Origin: a virus
Length of the DNA: 64,000 bases
IMG/VR virus record: IMGVR_UViG_3300020197_002601
Location: 1 to 64,000 of that record
Reading direction: 5' to 3' (one strand)
Positions within the stretch are counted from its first letter, which is position 1, and the number at the start of each line of letters is the position of its first letter. The translations under genes and the position numbers were made by a program. The notes under the pieces are model-generated. The model worked only from the letters and a program-made list of their open reading frames with translations, was not told where the DNA came from and ran no database searches. Shown here piece after piece: positions 33,944-43,349 of the stretch.

Positions 33944-36535
33944 GTGATTGGGTATAGAAACATAGCATACGACCCCAGACAGGAGTTAATACGACTATTT
34001 ACTTGGGATACAAACGGTAATAGAATTGCTATAGATTCCACTTATAAACCCTACATATATCTAGAGTCTAACAATGCTAAAGATGCTATTAGCATTTTTA
34101 ATACCAACTTAAAGAAAAAAGTATTTAAAAATCAATTTGAAAAATCAAAATATCTCAAAGAATCAGGCATTACTAGGGTATTTGAAAACCTTTCACCTGC
34201 ACAACAATTCTTAATTGATAATTTCTGGGAGCACAACGAGACTGCGGATTTCTCTAAAAATCAGCTAAAGACATTCTTCTTAGATATTGAAACTTATTCT
34301 GTTGATGATTTTCCTATCGTAGAACAGGCCAACCACTGTATCAATGTAATTACCATACATGACAGTCTCTCCAACAAATATGTTACTTGGGGCACAAAAC
34401 CGTACGCAAAAATTACACCAGATCATAAATTTATTTTTTGTAAAACGGAAAAAGAAATGCTTAGCAAATTTATTGGGTTTATTGAAAGTGATTATCCAGA
34501 TGTAATAATGGGCTGGAACTCAGTTCTATTTGATTTACCCTATCTAGTTAATCGTATAAGAGTGTTATTTGATGATGAAACTGTAGGGCGACTCAGCCCA
34601 ATGGGAAGAGTATATAGCAAAACATTAAGAGGTCAATTTGGTAGAGAGCAGACCCGTTGGTTTATAGATGGAATATCTTGTCTTGATTACCTAGACATCT
34701 ATAAACGGTTCTGCTTAGTATTAAGAGAAAATTACAAACTAGATAACATAGCGCGCACAGAGCTAGGAGAATCAAAAATAGACTATGGTAATTCAAACTT
34801 AAGTGAGTTAGCAGATGTGGATTGGGATAAGTTTGTTGAATATAACGTTCAGGACGTTCGTCTGCTTGTTAAGTTAGAAGAAAAATTACAATACTTTCAG
34901 CTACTTAGAATGTTAAGTTATACCGGGCTCACGACAATGGAAGCGGCTATGGGTAGTATGAGCGTTATTATTGGAGCCTGTGCTATTCGTGCAAGATATA
35001 GAAATCGTAAAATTCCTACGTTTGTAAGAGGTGAAGATGACGGAAAGCAAAATGAGGGAGCATATGTAGGGGACCCAAAAAGAGGGTTTCAGAAATACAT
35101 AGTTAGTTTTGATGCAAACAGTCTATATCCCTCAGTAATGATAACATTAAACCTTTCTCCAGAAACTAAGATGGGGGTTATAGAGCAGCAAACAGAAACA
35201 GATATTACTATTAGAGAAGTAAACGGAAAAACAGTAACAATACCAAAGACAAAATTTGCAAAGCTCGTCACAACAGAAAAACTAGCTATTAGTAAGGCTA
35301 AAGTACTTTTTAGTCAGAAGCACAAAGGTATTATTCCAGAGATGGTTGATCAATACTATAAATTGAGAGTTCTAGTTAGAAAAGAACACAAAAAAATTAA
35401 AAAACAACTTAGCACACTCGATAAAAAAGACCCAACATACAGAGCCTTAAAAGATGAATTATCGAGATTAAACATTAAGCAACATACATTTAAGATTTTT
35501 ATTAATACTGTATATGGCGCGCTCGGCAATAAAGTCTTTCCTCTTGGCGATGATGACTTGGCAAGGAGTATTACTTTAACAGGTCAAGCTGTTATTAAGC
35601 AGGGTAATAAAATTCTAGAAGATTTTATACAAAGAAAAGGCAATCTCACAAAAGAAGAAATTTCACAAAATACTCCTATTATTTATAATGATACTGATTC
35701 AAGCTATATTTCACTTGAACCATTGGTAAAAAAACTAGGTATTACGGCCATTGACAATAATTTCAAAGTAACTCAAGATTTTTATAAACTCGTAGATGAA
35801 ATTGAACATCATCTTAATATTGAAATTAAAACATGGTGTGAAAAGAATCTTAATAGTATAGACAGTAGAATTACGTTTAAGAGAGAGGCTATCTGTGACG
35901 TAGGAATGTTCTTACAGAAGAAGAGATATGTAATTCATGTGCTTGACGAAGAGGGTATAGCGTGTAAAAAATTTAAATATACCGGTGTTGAAATTGCTAG
36001 GACCACGATGCCAGATCCAATTAAACCCTTAGCCAAGAAAATTGTTGAAACAATGCTACTTACTCAGAACCAACAAAAAACAAATGAAATTATAGCTGAA
36101 ACTTACGATTTGTTCAAAACGCTACCAATAAGCGATATATCATTTGTTATGGGTTTGAAGGGATATGAAAAATATTCAGGCAGATGTGATGGATTCAAAA
36201 CTGTTAAGTCCATGCCATTACATGTTAAGGCGGCTTATTATCATAATTTGTTACTTAGAACATTTGGTATTGAAAAGAAGTACGAACAGATTGCCAGCGG
36301 TGATAAGATTAGATACTTCTATGTCAAGCAACCTAATAGATATGGTATAAACGCAATTGCATACAAATATTACTATCCAGAAGAATTTAGTAAAATATTT
36401 CAACCAGATAGTGAATTAATGTTTGATAAAATCATCTTTAGTGCTGTTGAAAGGTTTTATGAGTCTGTCAACTGGACACCCCGTAAACCGGGCGAAGCCA
36501 CACAGTGTGATTTATTTCAACTTTTAGGTGCTTGA
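33944..36535 (+). CDS. gp43: Family B DNA polymerase
   Basis: 863 aa, GTG start fixed by the promoter (6 bases). The 3'-5' exonuclease motif FFLDIET has Asp114 and Glu116; motif A SFDANSLYPS has Asp390; motif C YNDTDSS has Asp583 and Asp585; KxxxNxxYGALGN motif B is present (IFINTVYGALGN). Same plan as T4 gp43 (898 aa). The C terminus CDLFQLLGA is a likely sliding-clamp binding tail, as T4 polymerase also ends in a clamp-binding peptide. Confidence 0.97.
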   Translation: MIGYRNIAYDPRQELIRLFTWDTNGNRIAIDSTYKPYIYLESNNAKDAISIFNTNLKKKVFKNQFEKSKYLKESGITRVFENLSPAQQFLIDNFWEHNETADFSKNQLKTFFLDIETYSVDDFPIVEQANHCINVITIHDSLSNKYVTWGTKPYAKITPDHKFIFCKTEKEMLSKFIGFIESDYPDVIMGWNSVLFDLPYLVNRIRVLFDDETVGRLSPMGRVYSKTLRGQFGREQTRWFIDGISCLDYLDIYKRFCLVLRENYKLDNIARTELGESKIDYGNSNLSELADVDWDKFVEYNVQDVRLLVKLEEKLQYFQLLRMLSYTGLTTMEAAMGSMSVIIGACAIRARYRNRKIPTFVRGEDDGKQNEGAYVGDPKRGFQKYIVSFDANSLYPSVMITLNLSPETKMGVIEQQTETDITIREVNGKTVTIPKTKFAKLVTTEKLAISKAKVLFSQKHKGIIPEMVDQYYKLRVLVRKEHKKIKKQLSTLDKKDPTYRALKDELSRLNIKQHTFKIFINTVYGALGNKVFPLGDDDLARSITLTGQAVIKQGNKILEDFIQRKGNLTKEEISQNTPIIYNDTDSSYISLEPLVKKLGITAIDNNFKVTQDFYKLVDEIEHHLNIEIKTWCEKNLNSIDSRITFKREAICDVGMFLQKKRYVIHVLDEEGIACKKFKYTGVEIARTTMPDPIKPLAKKIVETMLLTQNQQKTNEIIAETYDLFKTLPISDISFVMGLKGYEKYSGRCDGFKTVKSMPLHVKAAYYHNLLLRTFGIEKKYEQIASGDKIRYFYVKQPNRYGINAIAYKYYYPEEFSKIFQPDSELMFDKIIFSAVERFYESVNWTPRKPGEATQCDLFQLLGA

Positions 36536-36559
36536 TTTTTCAAAAAATTATATTATATT
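36532..36559 (+). promoter_or_regulatory. Early promoter of the uvsX operon
   Basis: TTGATT, 16-base spacer, TATATT, 6 bases to ATG 36566. Overlaps the polymerase stop codon. Confidence 0.75.
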
Positions 36560-36565
36560 AACTAT

Positions 36566-36919
36566 ATGAGTAATATTACAGTATTTGTCAATCATGTAGG
36601 TCAAACAATTTTAGGTGAGCTAGTCAGCGACAATGACAGCGGTCTTACTGTTAAGAACCCTGCTGTGTTGCATGTTAGCCCTAGCCAAACCGGTCAATTG
36701 CAAGTTCAATTGATTCCTATGTTCTTTAAGGAATTTATTGAAGAAAAGTCCCGTAATGACGGCGCTCAATTTACCTTTAATAGGGGTAGTATTGTTACTT
36801 CTTCAGTAAAGCTCGAACCTAAGATTGCCGAGCAGTATACTAGAATTTTTGCAGCTGTCAAGCCTGTAAACGAGGGCAAAGGCAAGGATGCACCAGTTAT
36901 TAAGCTGTTCGACGAATAA
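36566..36919 (+). CDS. Sm-like small protein upstream of uvsX
   Basis: 117 aa. The strand pattern TVFVNHVGQTILGELVSD, GLTVKNPAVLHV and VQLIPMFFKEFI resembles an Sm/LSm barrel, and I recall similar small proteins near uvsX in marine T4-like phages. It stands first in an operon with uvsX, queC and gat. An RNA- or ssDNA-related role is possible but not shown. Confidence 0.6.
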   Translation: MSNITVFVNHVGQTILGELVSDNDSGLTVKNPAVLHVSPSQTGQLQVQLIPMFFKEFIEEKSRNDGAQFTFNRGSIVTSSVKLEPKIAEQYTRIFAAVKPVNEGKGKDAPVIKLFDE

Positions 36920-36921
36920 TA

Positions 36922-38004
36922 ATGAAGCAAGACGAGCTGTTGTCAAAAGCATTTAAGGCTCTAGATGCTTTAAACCCTGAAGCTACGTTTCTTTCAGAAA
37001 ATGCGCTTTGTAATGTAGACACTTGGTATGATACAGGTTGCTATGCATTAAATGCCATTGTTTCTGGGAAATTAAGAGGGGGCGGTATACCTAAGGGTCG
37101 CATAACAATTTTTGCAGGCCCTTCACAGACCGGTAAAACTCTTCTTGTTAATAAAATTTTAGGCTTAGCCCAGAAAAGAGGTGTTGTACCTGTTATATTT
37201 GATACTGAGTTTGCTATCGATAAGACAACTACAGCCGGGGTAGGCTTGGATCCAGATAAAACAAAATATGTTCCTGTCTATACTATTGAAAATGCTCGTA
37301 ATCAAATTAGTACATTTTTAGATAGTATTGTTGAGAACAATTTACAGGGTAAATTTATTATCAGTTTAGATAGTCTAGGTAATCTTGCCGGTAGTAAAGA
37401 AGTAACAGATGTAGAGAAGGACAAGAGTGCTGCTGATATGGGCACTAGAGCAAAGGGGCTTAAGAGCATGTTACGTCTTCTTACATACAAGGCAGGTAGA
37501 GCTGGTGTTCCTATTTTGATGACTAATCACACTTATAGTGATCCTGCCTCTCTATATCCTTCATTAGTACAAAATCAAAGTGGTGGAAGCGGCCCGCTAT
37601 ACATGGCTAGTGTGATTGTTCAGCTGGCTAAAAAGAACGAAAAACAAGAAAGTGAAGATGAGGCTATTTTACCTGAAGCTAAAAATTATAACGGTGTCAC
37701 TCTTCGTGCACTAACGGTCAAAAATAGATTTGTACCGCCTTTCTTAGAAGCGAGTATTAATTTAAATTATTTAACTGGTCTCGACAAATATAGTGGGTTG
37801 CTCGAGATGGCTGTTAACCATGGTTTGATTATTCAAACCGGTTCTACTTACACCAAACCAGACGGTACCAAGCTAGGATATGCTAAGAACTTTACTAAAG
37901 AGCCAAAGTTCTATGAAGAGCTTATCCCTCTATTAGATAAAAAGCTTGAAACTGCATACAAGTATGGAAATGTATCTGGTGAGGATGTAGGTGAAAAAGA
38001 ATAA
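36922..38004 (+). CDS. uvsX: UvsX RecA-like recombinase
   Basis: 360 aa. Walker A GPSQTGKT with Lys72, a catalytic Glu in VPVIFDTEFAID, Walker B FIISLDSLG, and the L2-type NQSGGSGPLYMAS loop. It forms filaments on ssDNA for strand exchange in recombination-dependent replication. The acidic C-terminal tail (GEDVGEKE) is as in T4 UvsX. It overlaps queC by 14 bp. Confidence 0.93.
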   Translation: MKQDELLSKAFKALDALNPEATFLSENALCNVDTWYDTGCYALNAIVSGKLRGGGIPKGRITIFAGPSQTGKTLLVNKILGLAQKRGVVPVIFDTEFAIDKTTTAGVGLDPDKTKYVPVYTIENARNQISTFLDSIVENNLQGKFIISLDSLGNLAGSKEVTDVEKDKSAADMGTRAKGLKSMLRLLTYKAGRAGVPILMTNHTYSDPASLYPSLVQNQSGGSGPLYMASVIVQLAKKNEKQESEDEAILPEAKNYNGVTLRALTVKNRFVPPFLEASINLNYLTGLDKYSGLLEMAVNHGLIIQTGSTYTKPDGTKLGYAKNFTKEPKFYEELIPLLDKKLETAYKYGNVSGEDVGEKE

Positions 38005-38734
38005 GGTTGTAGTTCCTATATCTGGAGGAATGGACAGTACAGTAATACTGTACAAAGCTGTTGAGCAATTTGGATCAGAAAACGTTTTTGGACTTTCATA
38101 TGATTATGGTCAAAGACATAAAAGAGAATTAAAATTAGCTGAATACCATGTTGAAAAGCTTAAGATAAAAGAGTGGCAGACTATTGATACGTCTTTTATT
38201 AAGAAACTTGCACCCACAAGTAGTCTTACAAACAATGACATAGAGACCCCTGATATAAGACAGATAGCGGGAGAAGCTCAGCCAAAATCATACGTACCTA
38301 ATCGTAATATGATATTTTTAAGTATTGCTGCATCCTATGCAGAAGCTGTAGGCGCTTGTATTGTATATCACGGTGCAACTAAAGTAGATAGTTTGGCCGG
38401 GTATTGGGATGCAAGTCCTGAATTTTTGCCTACTATTAATGGTGTGTTGGCGTTGAACCGAGAAACAAGAATAAAAATAGAGGCACCGTTGATAGAAATG
38501 GATAAGGCTGAAATAGTAAAGGAGGGCGTAAGACTAAAAGTAAAATTTAGCAAAACATATACTTGTTATTCTGGTGAAAATTTATGTGATGCAAATTCAC
38601 CGAGTAGTGCATTAAGAATTAAAGGTTTTGCTAATGCAGGTTATATTGACCCCTTACCCTATAGACAAGACTTAAAGCCTGTTTGGGAAAAATATAACTG
38701 TAGAATAATAAGCTACGATACCTATAATAATTAA
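37991..38734 (+). CDS. queC: 7-cyano-7-deazaguanine synthase, QueC-like
   Basis: 247 aa, GTG start inside the uvsX end. QueC turns 7-carboxy-7-deazaguanine into preQ0 with ATP and ammonia. The PP-loop SGGMDST (11-17) and YDYGQRHKREL are intact, as is VPNRNMIFLS. The C-terminal zinc site, normally four Cys, keeps Cys192 and Cys199 but has Asn202 and Ser205 in place of the last two. The adjacent amidotransferase gene starts on the next base, which recalls the fused Gat-QueC proteins linked to archaeosine. Confidence 0.88.
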   Translation: MKKNKVVVPISGGMDSTVILYKAVEQFGSENVFGLSYDYGQRHKRELKLAEYHVEKLKIKEWQTIDTSFIKKLAPTSSLTNNDIETPDIRQIAGEAQPKSYVPNRNMIFLSIAASYAEAVGACIVYHGATKVDSLAGYWDASPEFLPTINGVLALNRETRIKIEAPLIEMDKAEIVKEGVRLKVKFSKTYTCYSGENLCDANSPSSALRIKGFANAGYIDPLPYRQDLKPVWEKYNCRIISYDTYNN

Positions 38735-39424
38735 ATGTGCGGTATATTTGGAGCTGTAAAAAAAGAATCGTTTCTCGATTTATATGATTTGAATAGAAAA
38801 AGGGGTAGCTTTTCCACTTCATTAGTTATTTTTACAACAACAAGTGATTTAGTTGTTCATAGGTGGAATGGATCCATTTCTTTGAAAGACGCTAGCAAAG
38901 AGTTGGATGAGAGTATTAAAAAACAAAAGATACAGCCGTATTTTTATCTCGGACACACTCAAGCTCCTACATCTAGCAAGCGTAAATTCTCCCGTGAAAC
39001 ATCACATCCATTTGTATATGAAAACTGGGTAGTGGCACATAATGGTGTTCTTTCCAACTTTGATAGTATTAAAAAAGAATATAATCCTAAATGGCCGAAC
39101 CCAGTAGACTCGAGCATTATACCATATATGCTACACACTATAGAGGCCTCGGGTGAAGGAGAGTTTGATCCCCTTCAAGTTATCGTTTCAACATTATCAC
39201 AACTAGAAGGTACTTTCGGATTATGGATAGCAAACACCAATGAAAGGAAAGTTAATTTAGCAAGATGTGGTAGTACAGTTTTTGCAAATATGCTCGAAAA
39301 TGAGTTTAGTAGTGTTAGATTTAAAAACAGCGAACCTTTAGAAGAGGGTGTGATCTATGAACTCACAACAGAAGGATTAACTTCAGTGGCAAATTTTGAT
39401 TTTAACAGTCCGTTTTTTACTTAA
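38735..39424 (+). CDS. gat: Class II glutamine amidotransferase (Gat-like)
   Basis: 229 aa. MCGIFGAV gives the N-terminal nucleophile Cys2 of Ntn-type amidotransferases; LGHTQAPT and VVAHNGVLSNFDSIK are glutamine-site motifs. Only the glutaminase domain is present, so it must hand ammonia to a partner. It starts on the base after the queC stop. In some archaea and phages a Gat domain is fused to QueC (Gat-QueC) and makes archaeosine or its deoxy form from preQ0; here the two are separate. It has no synthetase domain, so asparagine or glucosamine synthesis is unlikely. Confidence 0.8.
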   Translation: MCGIFGAVKKESFLDLYDLNRKRGSFSTSLVIFTTTSDLVVHRWNGSISLKDASKELDESIKKQKIQPYFYLGHTQAPTSSKRKFSRETSHPFVYENWVVAHNGVLSNFDSIKKEYNPKWPNPVDSSIIPYMLHTIEASGEGEFDPLQVIVSTLSQLEGTFGLWIANTNERKVNLARCGSTVFANMLENEFSSVRFKNSEPLEEGVIYELTTEGLTSVANFDFNSPFFT

Positions 39425-40299
39425 CTAAAATCTCCGTAGTTGGGGTCCCCAGGGGTACTTCTAATATTAAACAGCTCTTTAGCCGCCATATGAACATCGT
39501 CCCCTTCTGGGTATTCGTCTATTGTCTCTACTTCTCCCGAACCTTCACCTTCTTTAGCTTTTTTCTCAACTTGTTTTTCTTTAATTACACCAGCTGTCTT
39601 TAAAATATCAAACAAATCAAAAGATTTAATTTTTAGAGGTTCAATACCAGGACGATCATTATATTCGTTGATAGCGGTCTTTAGAACGCCTAAAATTTCT
39701 TTTTCTGGTACATCATCATCAGGTAGGCTCATTACAATTGGTCTTAATGCTTTGTTTTCTAATTTGACAGCTTTATCAATTTCAAAAACTGTTTCTGTTT
39801 TTGGAGCAGCTGCTGCTTTAGCGGCTTTTACTTCTTTTTTTCTTGCTGCATCCATAACCAGGCCACCCTTTGTCTTTTTTGCACCTAAAAGATAGTTTAA
39901 AACATAGTTTATAGTAAAGCCTGCTTGAGAGCGAACAACTCCGAATTTTTGAGTAAATGATGGATAATCTTTTCTCCCCTGTACAAGCTCATTAATAAAA
40001 GTTTGTGGGTCACCAGGGTAATATAGTTGCTCTTTATTGTCTATTAATTTTTTTGTAAGTTCAGGATGACCTTTAATAAAGTTTGCCATATCTTCTCCAA
40101 TTTGTTCCTCCGTCTTTTTTGTAGCTACGGCAATCTTTGCAATTGCACCAGCTCCATATGCTTTTCCTTGCCCAGGCATAGTTTTTTGAGTTATAGGCTC
40201 TGTTGTAATGTCACCAGACATCTCTATAGGAGCTTCTGTCAAGATTTTTGATTTAGCTTGAGAGTATGCCTCAAAAATTAACTTACTATCTAAGTCCAT
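39421..40299 (-). CDS. Late protein of unknown function, probable virion component
   Basis: 292 aa. The N terminus DLDSKLIFEAYSQAKSKILTEAP has IFE-Ala and LTE-Ala sites matching the prohead-protease consensus. The middle is helical (EDMANFIKGHPELTKKLI), with an Ala/Lys-rich linker (KAAKAAAAPKTE) and an acidic C terminus. It is a single late gene between early plus-strand genes, and it overlaps the gat gene tail-to-tail by 4 bp. It resembles the gene at 25099 in its N terminus. Confidence 0.6.
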   Translation of the reverse strand: MDLDSKLIFEAYSQAKSKILTEAPIEMSGDITTEPITQKTMPGQGKAYGAGAIAKIAVATKKTEEQIGEDMANFIKGHPELTKKLIDNKEQLYYPGDPQTFINELVQGRKDYPSFTQKFGVVRSQAGFTINYVLNYLLGAKKTKGGLVMDAARKKEVKAAKAAAAPKTETVFEIDKAVKLENKALRPIVMSLPDDDVPEKEILGVLKTAINEYNDRPGIEPLKIKSFDLFDILKTAGVIKEKQVEKKAKEGEGSGEVETIDEYPEGDDVHMAAKELFNIRSTPGDPNYGDFS

Positions 40300-40304
40300 A
40301 ATAC

Positions 40305-40332
40305 TTGATTATTTATATCGATAAATTATCAT
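40305..40332 (+). promoter_or_regulatory. Early promoter of the gp41 operon
   Basis: TTGATT, 16-base spacer, TATCAT, 6 bases to GTG 40339. A minus-strand late promoter lies inside its spacer. Confidence 0.7.
40310..40317 (-). promoter_or_regulatory. Late promoter (TATAAATA)
   Basis: Full consensus on the minus strand; 10 bases before ATG 40299. Confidence 0.65.
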
Positions 40333-40338
40333 TTATTA

Positions 40339-40995
40339 GTGAGTAAAATAGGTATTTTCGCCGTAAGTCCATTAGAAGAAAACTGCTTATTGGAGCAAAG
40401 TTGTAAGAAGTTAAAGGATATAGACTTACACATAGTCTATAACAATAAAAAGGTCGGATTACCGGAGTACTATAACAGCATTATAAACAACAAAGAAAAT
40501 AGCAAATATGATATTGTTGTTCTATGTCATCATGATATAACGCTAGAATATGCAAATCTTAGCACCCTTCATGAAGGCTTGAGAAAGTATGATGTGCTTG
40601 GTGTTGCAGGTGGCCTTAACCCTACTATTAAAGATAAGAATTTATGGCATTGGATGATGACTAAAGATTACTATAGAGGATTTGCAGGTCATTTTGCAGA
40701 TGATAGTGATTTGATGTACATAACACAATTTGGACCTTCACCGGCTAGAGTCACTTTGTTAGATGGTGTATTTTTAGCTTTAGATATAAAAAAGGTAAGA
40801 GGGACCGGGGCCCGCTTTGATGAAAGATTTATGTGGCATCATTACGATATAGATTTTTGCTTGACATGTAACACGTACAAGCTTAAATTAGGTGTGTGGC
40901 CTGTTTTATTGTATCATCAAAGCCCGGGATTAAGAAATATAGATGACTCACATTGGACCGAGAGTAATAAGAAATTTATTGAAAAATGGAAATGA
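40339..40995 (+). CDS. Glycosyltransferase-like protein (GT2-like)
   Basis: 218 aa, GTG start set by the early promoter. IGIFAVSPLEEN, a strand ending in DIVVLCHHDIT (DxD position held by His-Asp) and a FDERFMWHHYDIDFCLTC segment match small GT2-like transferases. It overlaps gp41 by ATGA, so it is co-expressed with the helicase. The acceptor is unknown. Confidence 0.6.
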   Translation: MSKIGIFAVSPLEENCLLEQSCKKLKDIDLHIVYNNKKVGLPEYYNSIINNKENSKYDIVVLCHHDITLEYANLSTLHEGLRKYDVLGVAGGLNPTIKDKNLWHWMMTKDYYRGFAGHFADDSDLMYITQFGPSPARVTLLDGVFLALDIKKVRGTGARFDERFMWHHYDIDFCLTCNTYKLKLGVWPVLLYHQSPGLRNIDDSHWTESNKKFIEKWK

Positions 40996-42335
40996 ATACA
41001 GAAATTAAAAAGCGGTCCTTAGATTTAGACTATTACGAGAAAATCGTAGCATATAACTGCTTAGTGGACCCGGTTTATCTATCTTCTATTATTGATTTTT
41101 TGGATGTAAAATTTTTTAAAGATAAGGATATTAGTACTGTAGTCAGAATTATATTAAGTTTCTTTAAGCAACATGGCACTGTACCGACTAATACAGAGTT
41201 AAAAGCCTACCTAACCTCGGACGATTTAAAGGAAAGCTTTAAGAGGGTTGTTCTTTCTTTTTCTGACATAGATAAAAATTTTAATAAACAAGAGCTAGTG
41301 GAAAATACAGAAATTTTCTTAAAAGAAAAGGCCGTATACAATACCTTATTAGACGCAGCAGAGAAGCTAGATAATAAACAACTTAATACATCTGATCTTT
41401 TAACTAAAATGGAAAAAGCTGTTGGTGTTAATTTAACTCAAAATTTAGGTTTAGAGATTTTTACAGAAGTAGATAGGTTTATAGAAGAGCTACATAGAGA
41501 AGATCCCTGCATTAAGACTGGTTGGAAATGGTTAGATAATAAGCTTGGGGGTGGGTTTTTAGAGAATGGACGCTCAATGTATGTTTTTGCAGGTGAAACT
41601 AATGTTGGTAAAAGTATTTTTCTAGGTAACGTAGCTACTAACGTAGCTCTTCAAGGTAAGACTGTATTGTTAGTTTCTCTTGAAATGAGTGAAATAATGT
41701 ATGCAAGAAGACTTTCTTCTTCAATTACTAATATTCCTCTTAGTCATTTAAAGGAGGATTCTGATTCTCTTAAGAAAGTAATAAAGGAAATTCATAATGA
41801 TAAAAAATCAAAAATTTTTATCAAAGAGTTCCCTCCATCTACCCTAACACCTCATCAATTGAAAAGCTATGTTAAGAAACTAATGCAAAAAGGTATTAAA
41901 ATTGATTTAATAGTGCTCGACTATTTAAATCTGTTGCATAGTCCTGTTGGTAATAATAGTTATGAACGAATTTTATACTCCGCTCAGCAGGTTAGAGCGA
42001 TTAGCTATGATGTTATGTGTCCTATAGTTACTGCCACTCAGTTAAATAGATCTGGCTATAATGTAGACAATCCCGGTCTAGAAACAATTTCTGAGAGTAT
42101 TGGTTTAGCCACAACATCTGATGCTATTATATCAATATGGCAAAAAGATGAGGATAAGGAGCTTGGAATAATAAATGTAGGTATGTCAAAAAATAGATTT
42201 GGACCTAATTTTGGTAGTATTGCTTTAAAGATTGATTACAATACTTTAATTATTTCGGAAGACGAAACAGTAAATGAAAGTGCGGAAGCGATGCAGTTTT
42301 CTAAGACTCTGACAGTGTTAAGCGACAATTCATAA
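40992..42335 (+). CDS. gp41: Replicative helicase gp41 (DnaB-like)
   Basis: 447 aa from ATG 40992 (overlaps the previous stop; an ATG two codons upstream is also possible). An N-terminal helical domain, then the RecA-like domain with Walker A GETNVGKSIF near residue 206, VLLVSLEMSE, Walker B-type LIVLDYLNLL and ATQLNRSG. A hexameric 5'-3' helicase that pairs with the primase at 48081. Confidence 0.93.
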   Translation: MNTEIKKRSLDLDYYEKIVAYNCLVDPVYLSSIIDFLDVKFFKDKDISTVVRIILSFFKQHGTVPTNTELKAYLTSDDLKESFKRVVLSFSDIDKNFNKQELVENTEIFLKEKAVYNTLLDAAEKLDNKQLNTSDLLTKMEKAVGVNLTQNLGLEIFTEVDRFIEELHREDPCIKTGWKWLDNKLGGGFLENGRSMYVFAGETNVGKSIFLGNVATNVALQGKTVLLVSLEMSEIMYARRLSSSITNIPLSHLKEDSDSLKKVIKEIHNDKKSKIFIKEFPPSTLTPHQLKSYVKKLMQKGIKIDLIVLDYLNLLHSPVGNNSYERILYSAQQVRAISYDVMCPIVTATQLNRSGYNVDNPGLETISESIGLATTSDAIISIWQKDEDKELGIINVGMSKNRFGPNFGSIALKIDYNTLIISEDETVNESAEAMQFSKTLTVLSDNS

Positions 42336-42360
42336 GGGATTTTGTTAAATTGATGTATAA

Positions 42361-42636
42361 ATGTTATTATCAATGAATTTTAGTAACATTAACCACGAGG
42401 AAACAGATCACCTTTTTAGATGTTTTTGTAGTTATGTTTGTATATGCTACAATAAAAAATATAATTTAGCTAACATATTACTTCTTTTTCTTCAAAATAC
42501 ATCAATAAAAAATTTTTTTAAGAGCATGATGGATGTAGAGGATGATGTATCTGCGGTAAGAATATTTTTAGAATTTGACCCTTCTCTTTGCAAAAGCAAA
42601 TATATTATGAAATATTTGAATAAGCATAAAAAATGA
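42361..42636 (+). CDS. Small protein of unknown function
   Basis: 91 aa; the ATG at 42373 (MNFSNINHEE) is an equally good start. Cys-rich and hydrophobic in the middle (CFCSYVCICYN), then basic. It overlaps the next gene by ATGA. It sits where T4 has small transcription or loader genes, but no similarity is seen. Confidence 0.5.
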   Translation: MLLSMNFSNINHEETDHLFRCFCSYVCICYNKKYNLANILLLFLQNTSIKNFFKSMMDVEDDVSAVRIFLEFDPSLCKSKYIMKYLNKHKK

Positions 42637-43349
42637 TTGGCAGTTTAACTTTTACATACGGGGATAAAAGGCTTGAATTAGTTGAGTACAAATCTAAAGA
42701 TTTATCCGACAAACATTTTAGAAATTTACTAGACTTAAACTTATATCTTTTTCATAATTCACCCAATGAGTACATTGATAATGTTAAAAACAGCAAACTG
42801 CTTGACGGTTTTAATTTTACTTTTGGTACTATCTCTGGGGATTATCCTGCCGCTTTAAAACTAGCTTTAACCAAGCTTAAGGAAAAAGGTGTAAGAAAAC
42901 TTTTTTTTATTCAAGATGATGCTTTTTCTTGTTTAAAAGATTTAAGCCTTTATAATGAACTTGTGGACTTTGCTAAAACAACAAGCTTACCGTATTTTTG
43001 TATAGAGCATTTTGACGGCTCTGGCAACCCTACCACACTAGTCAATGCAAACGGGTTTAATGTATTGGATATAAATACTAGCTGGTTTGAAGAAAAGGGT
43101 TGGTGGCCTTGGGACGATGCTTCATACTGCGCAGACATTGACTATGCATTAGAAACTATACACGATGATCAGTATTTTTCATATCCAGATATATGGTCTG
43201 CTGAATTCTATTTAAAGCATAAATTTACCAAAACTAATTCACAAAGACCCATATGTGACAAGCAGTTTTTTAGAAGAACAAATATTGTGGGGGCTAATTC
43301 GTGGAATAGGGAAAATGAATTAAAGCATTTAGCTGATTATTTTAAATGA
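42633..43349 (+). CDS. Glycosyltransferase-like protein (GT-A)
   Basis: 238 aa. A GT-A-like core: SLTFTYGDKR, YPAALKLALTKLKEKGVRK, then LFFIQDDAFS with an Asp-Asp at the DxD position, and a C-terminal WWPWDDASYCADIDY acceptor-like region. It overlaps both neighbours (ATGA), so it belongs to the replication operon. A role in DNA glycosylation is possible but unsupported. Confidence 0.55.
   Translation: MIGSLTFTYGDKRLELVEYKSKDLSDKHFRNLLDLNLYLFHNSPNEYIDNVKNSKLLDGFNFTFGTISGDYPAALKLALTKLKEKGVRKLFFIQDDAFSCLKDLSLYNELVDFAKTTSLPYFCIEHFDGSGNPTTLVNANGFNVLDINTSWFEEKGWWPWDDASYCADIDYALETIHDDQYFSYPDIWSAEFYLKHKFTKTNSQRPICDKQFFRRTNIVGANSWNRENELKHLADYFK

Noticed and set aside
15141-39424. A DpdA-type DNA transglycosylase in the window
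   Set aside because: None of the unknown proteins shows the TGT-like motifs; it must be elsewhere if the DNA modification idea is right.
43073-43080. TATAAATA inside a glycosyltransferase-like gene
   Set aside because: No start codon follows at the usual distance; probably chance in AT-rich DNA.
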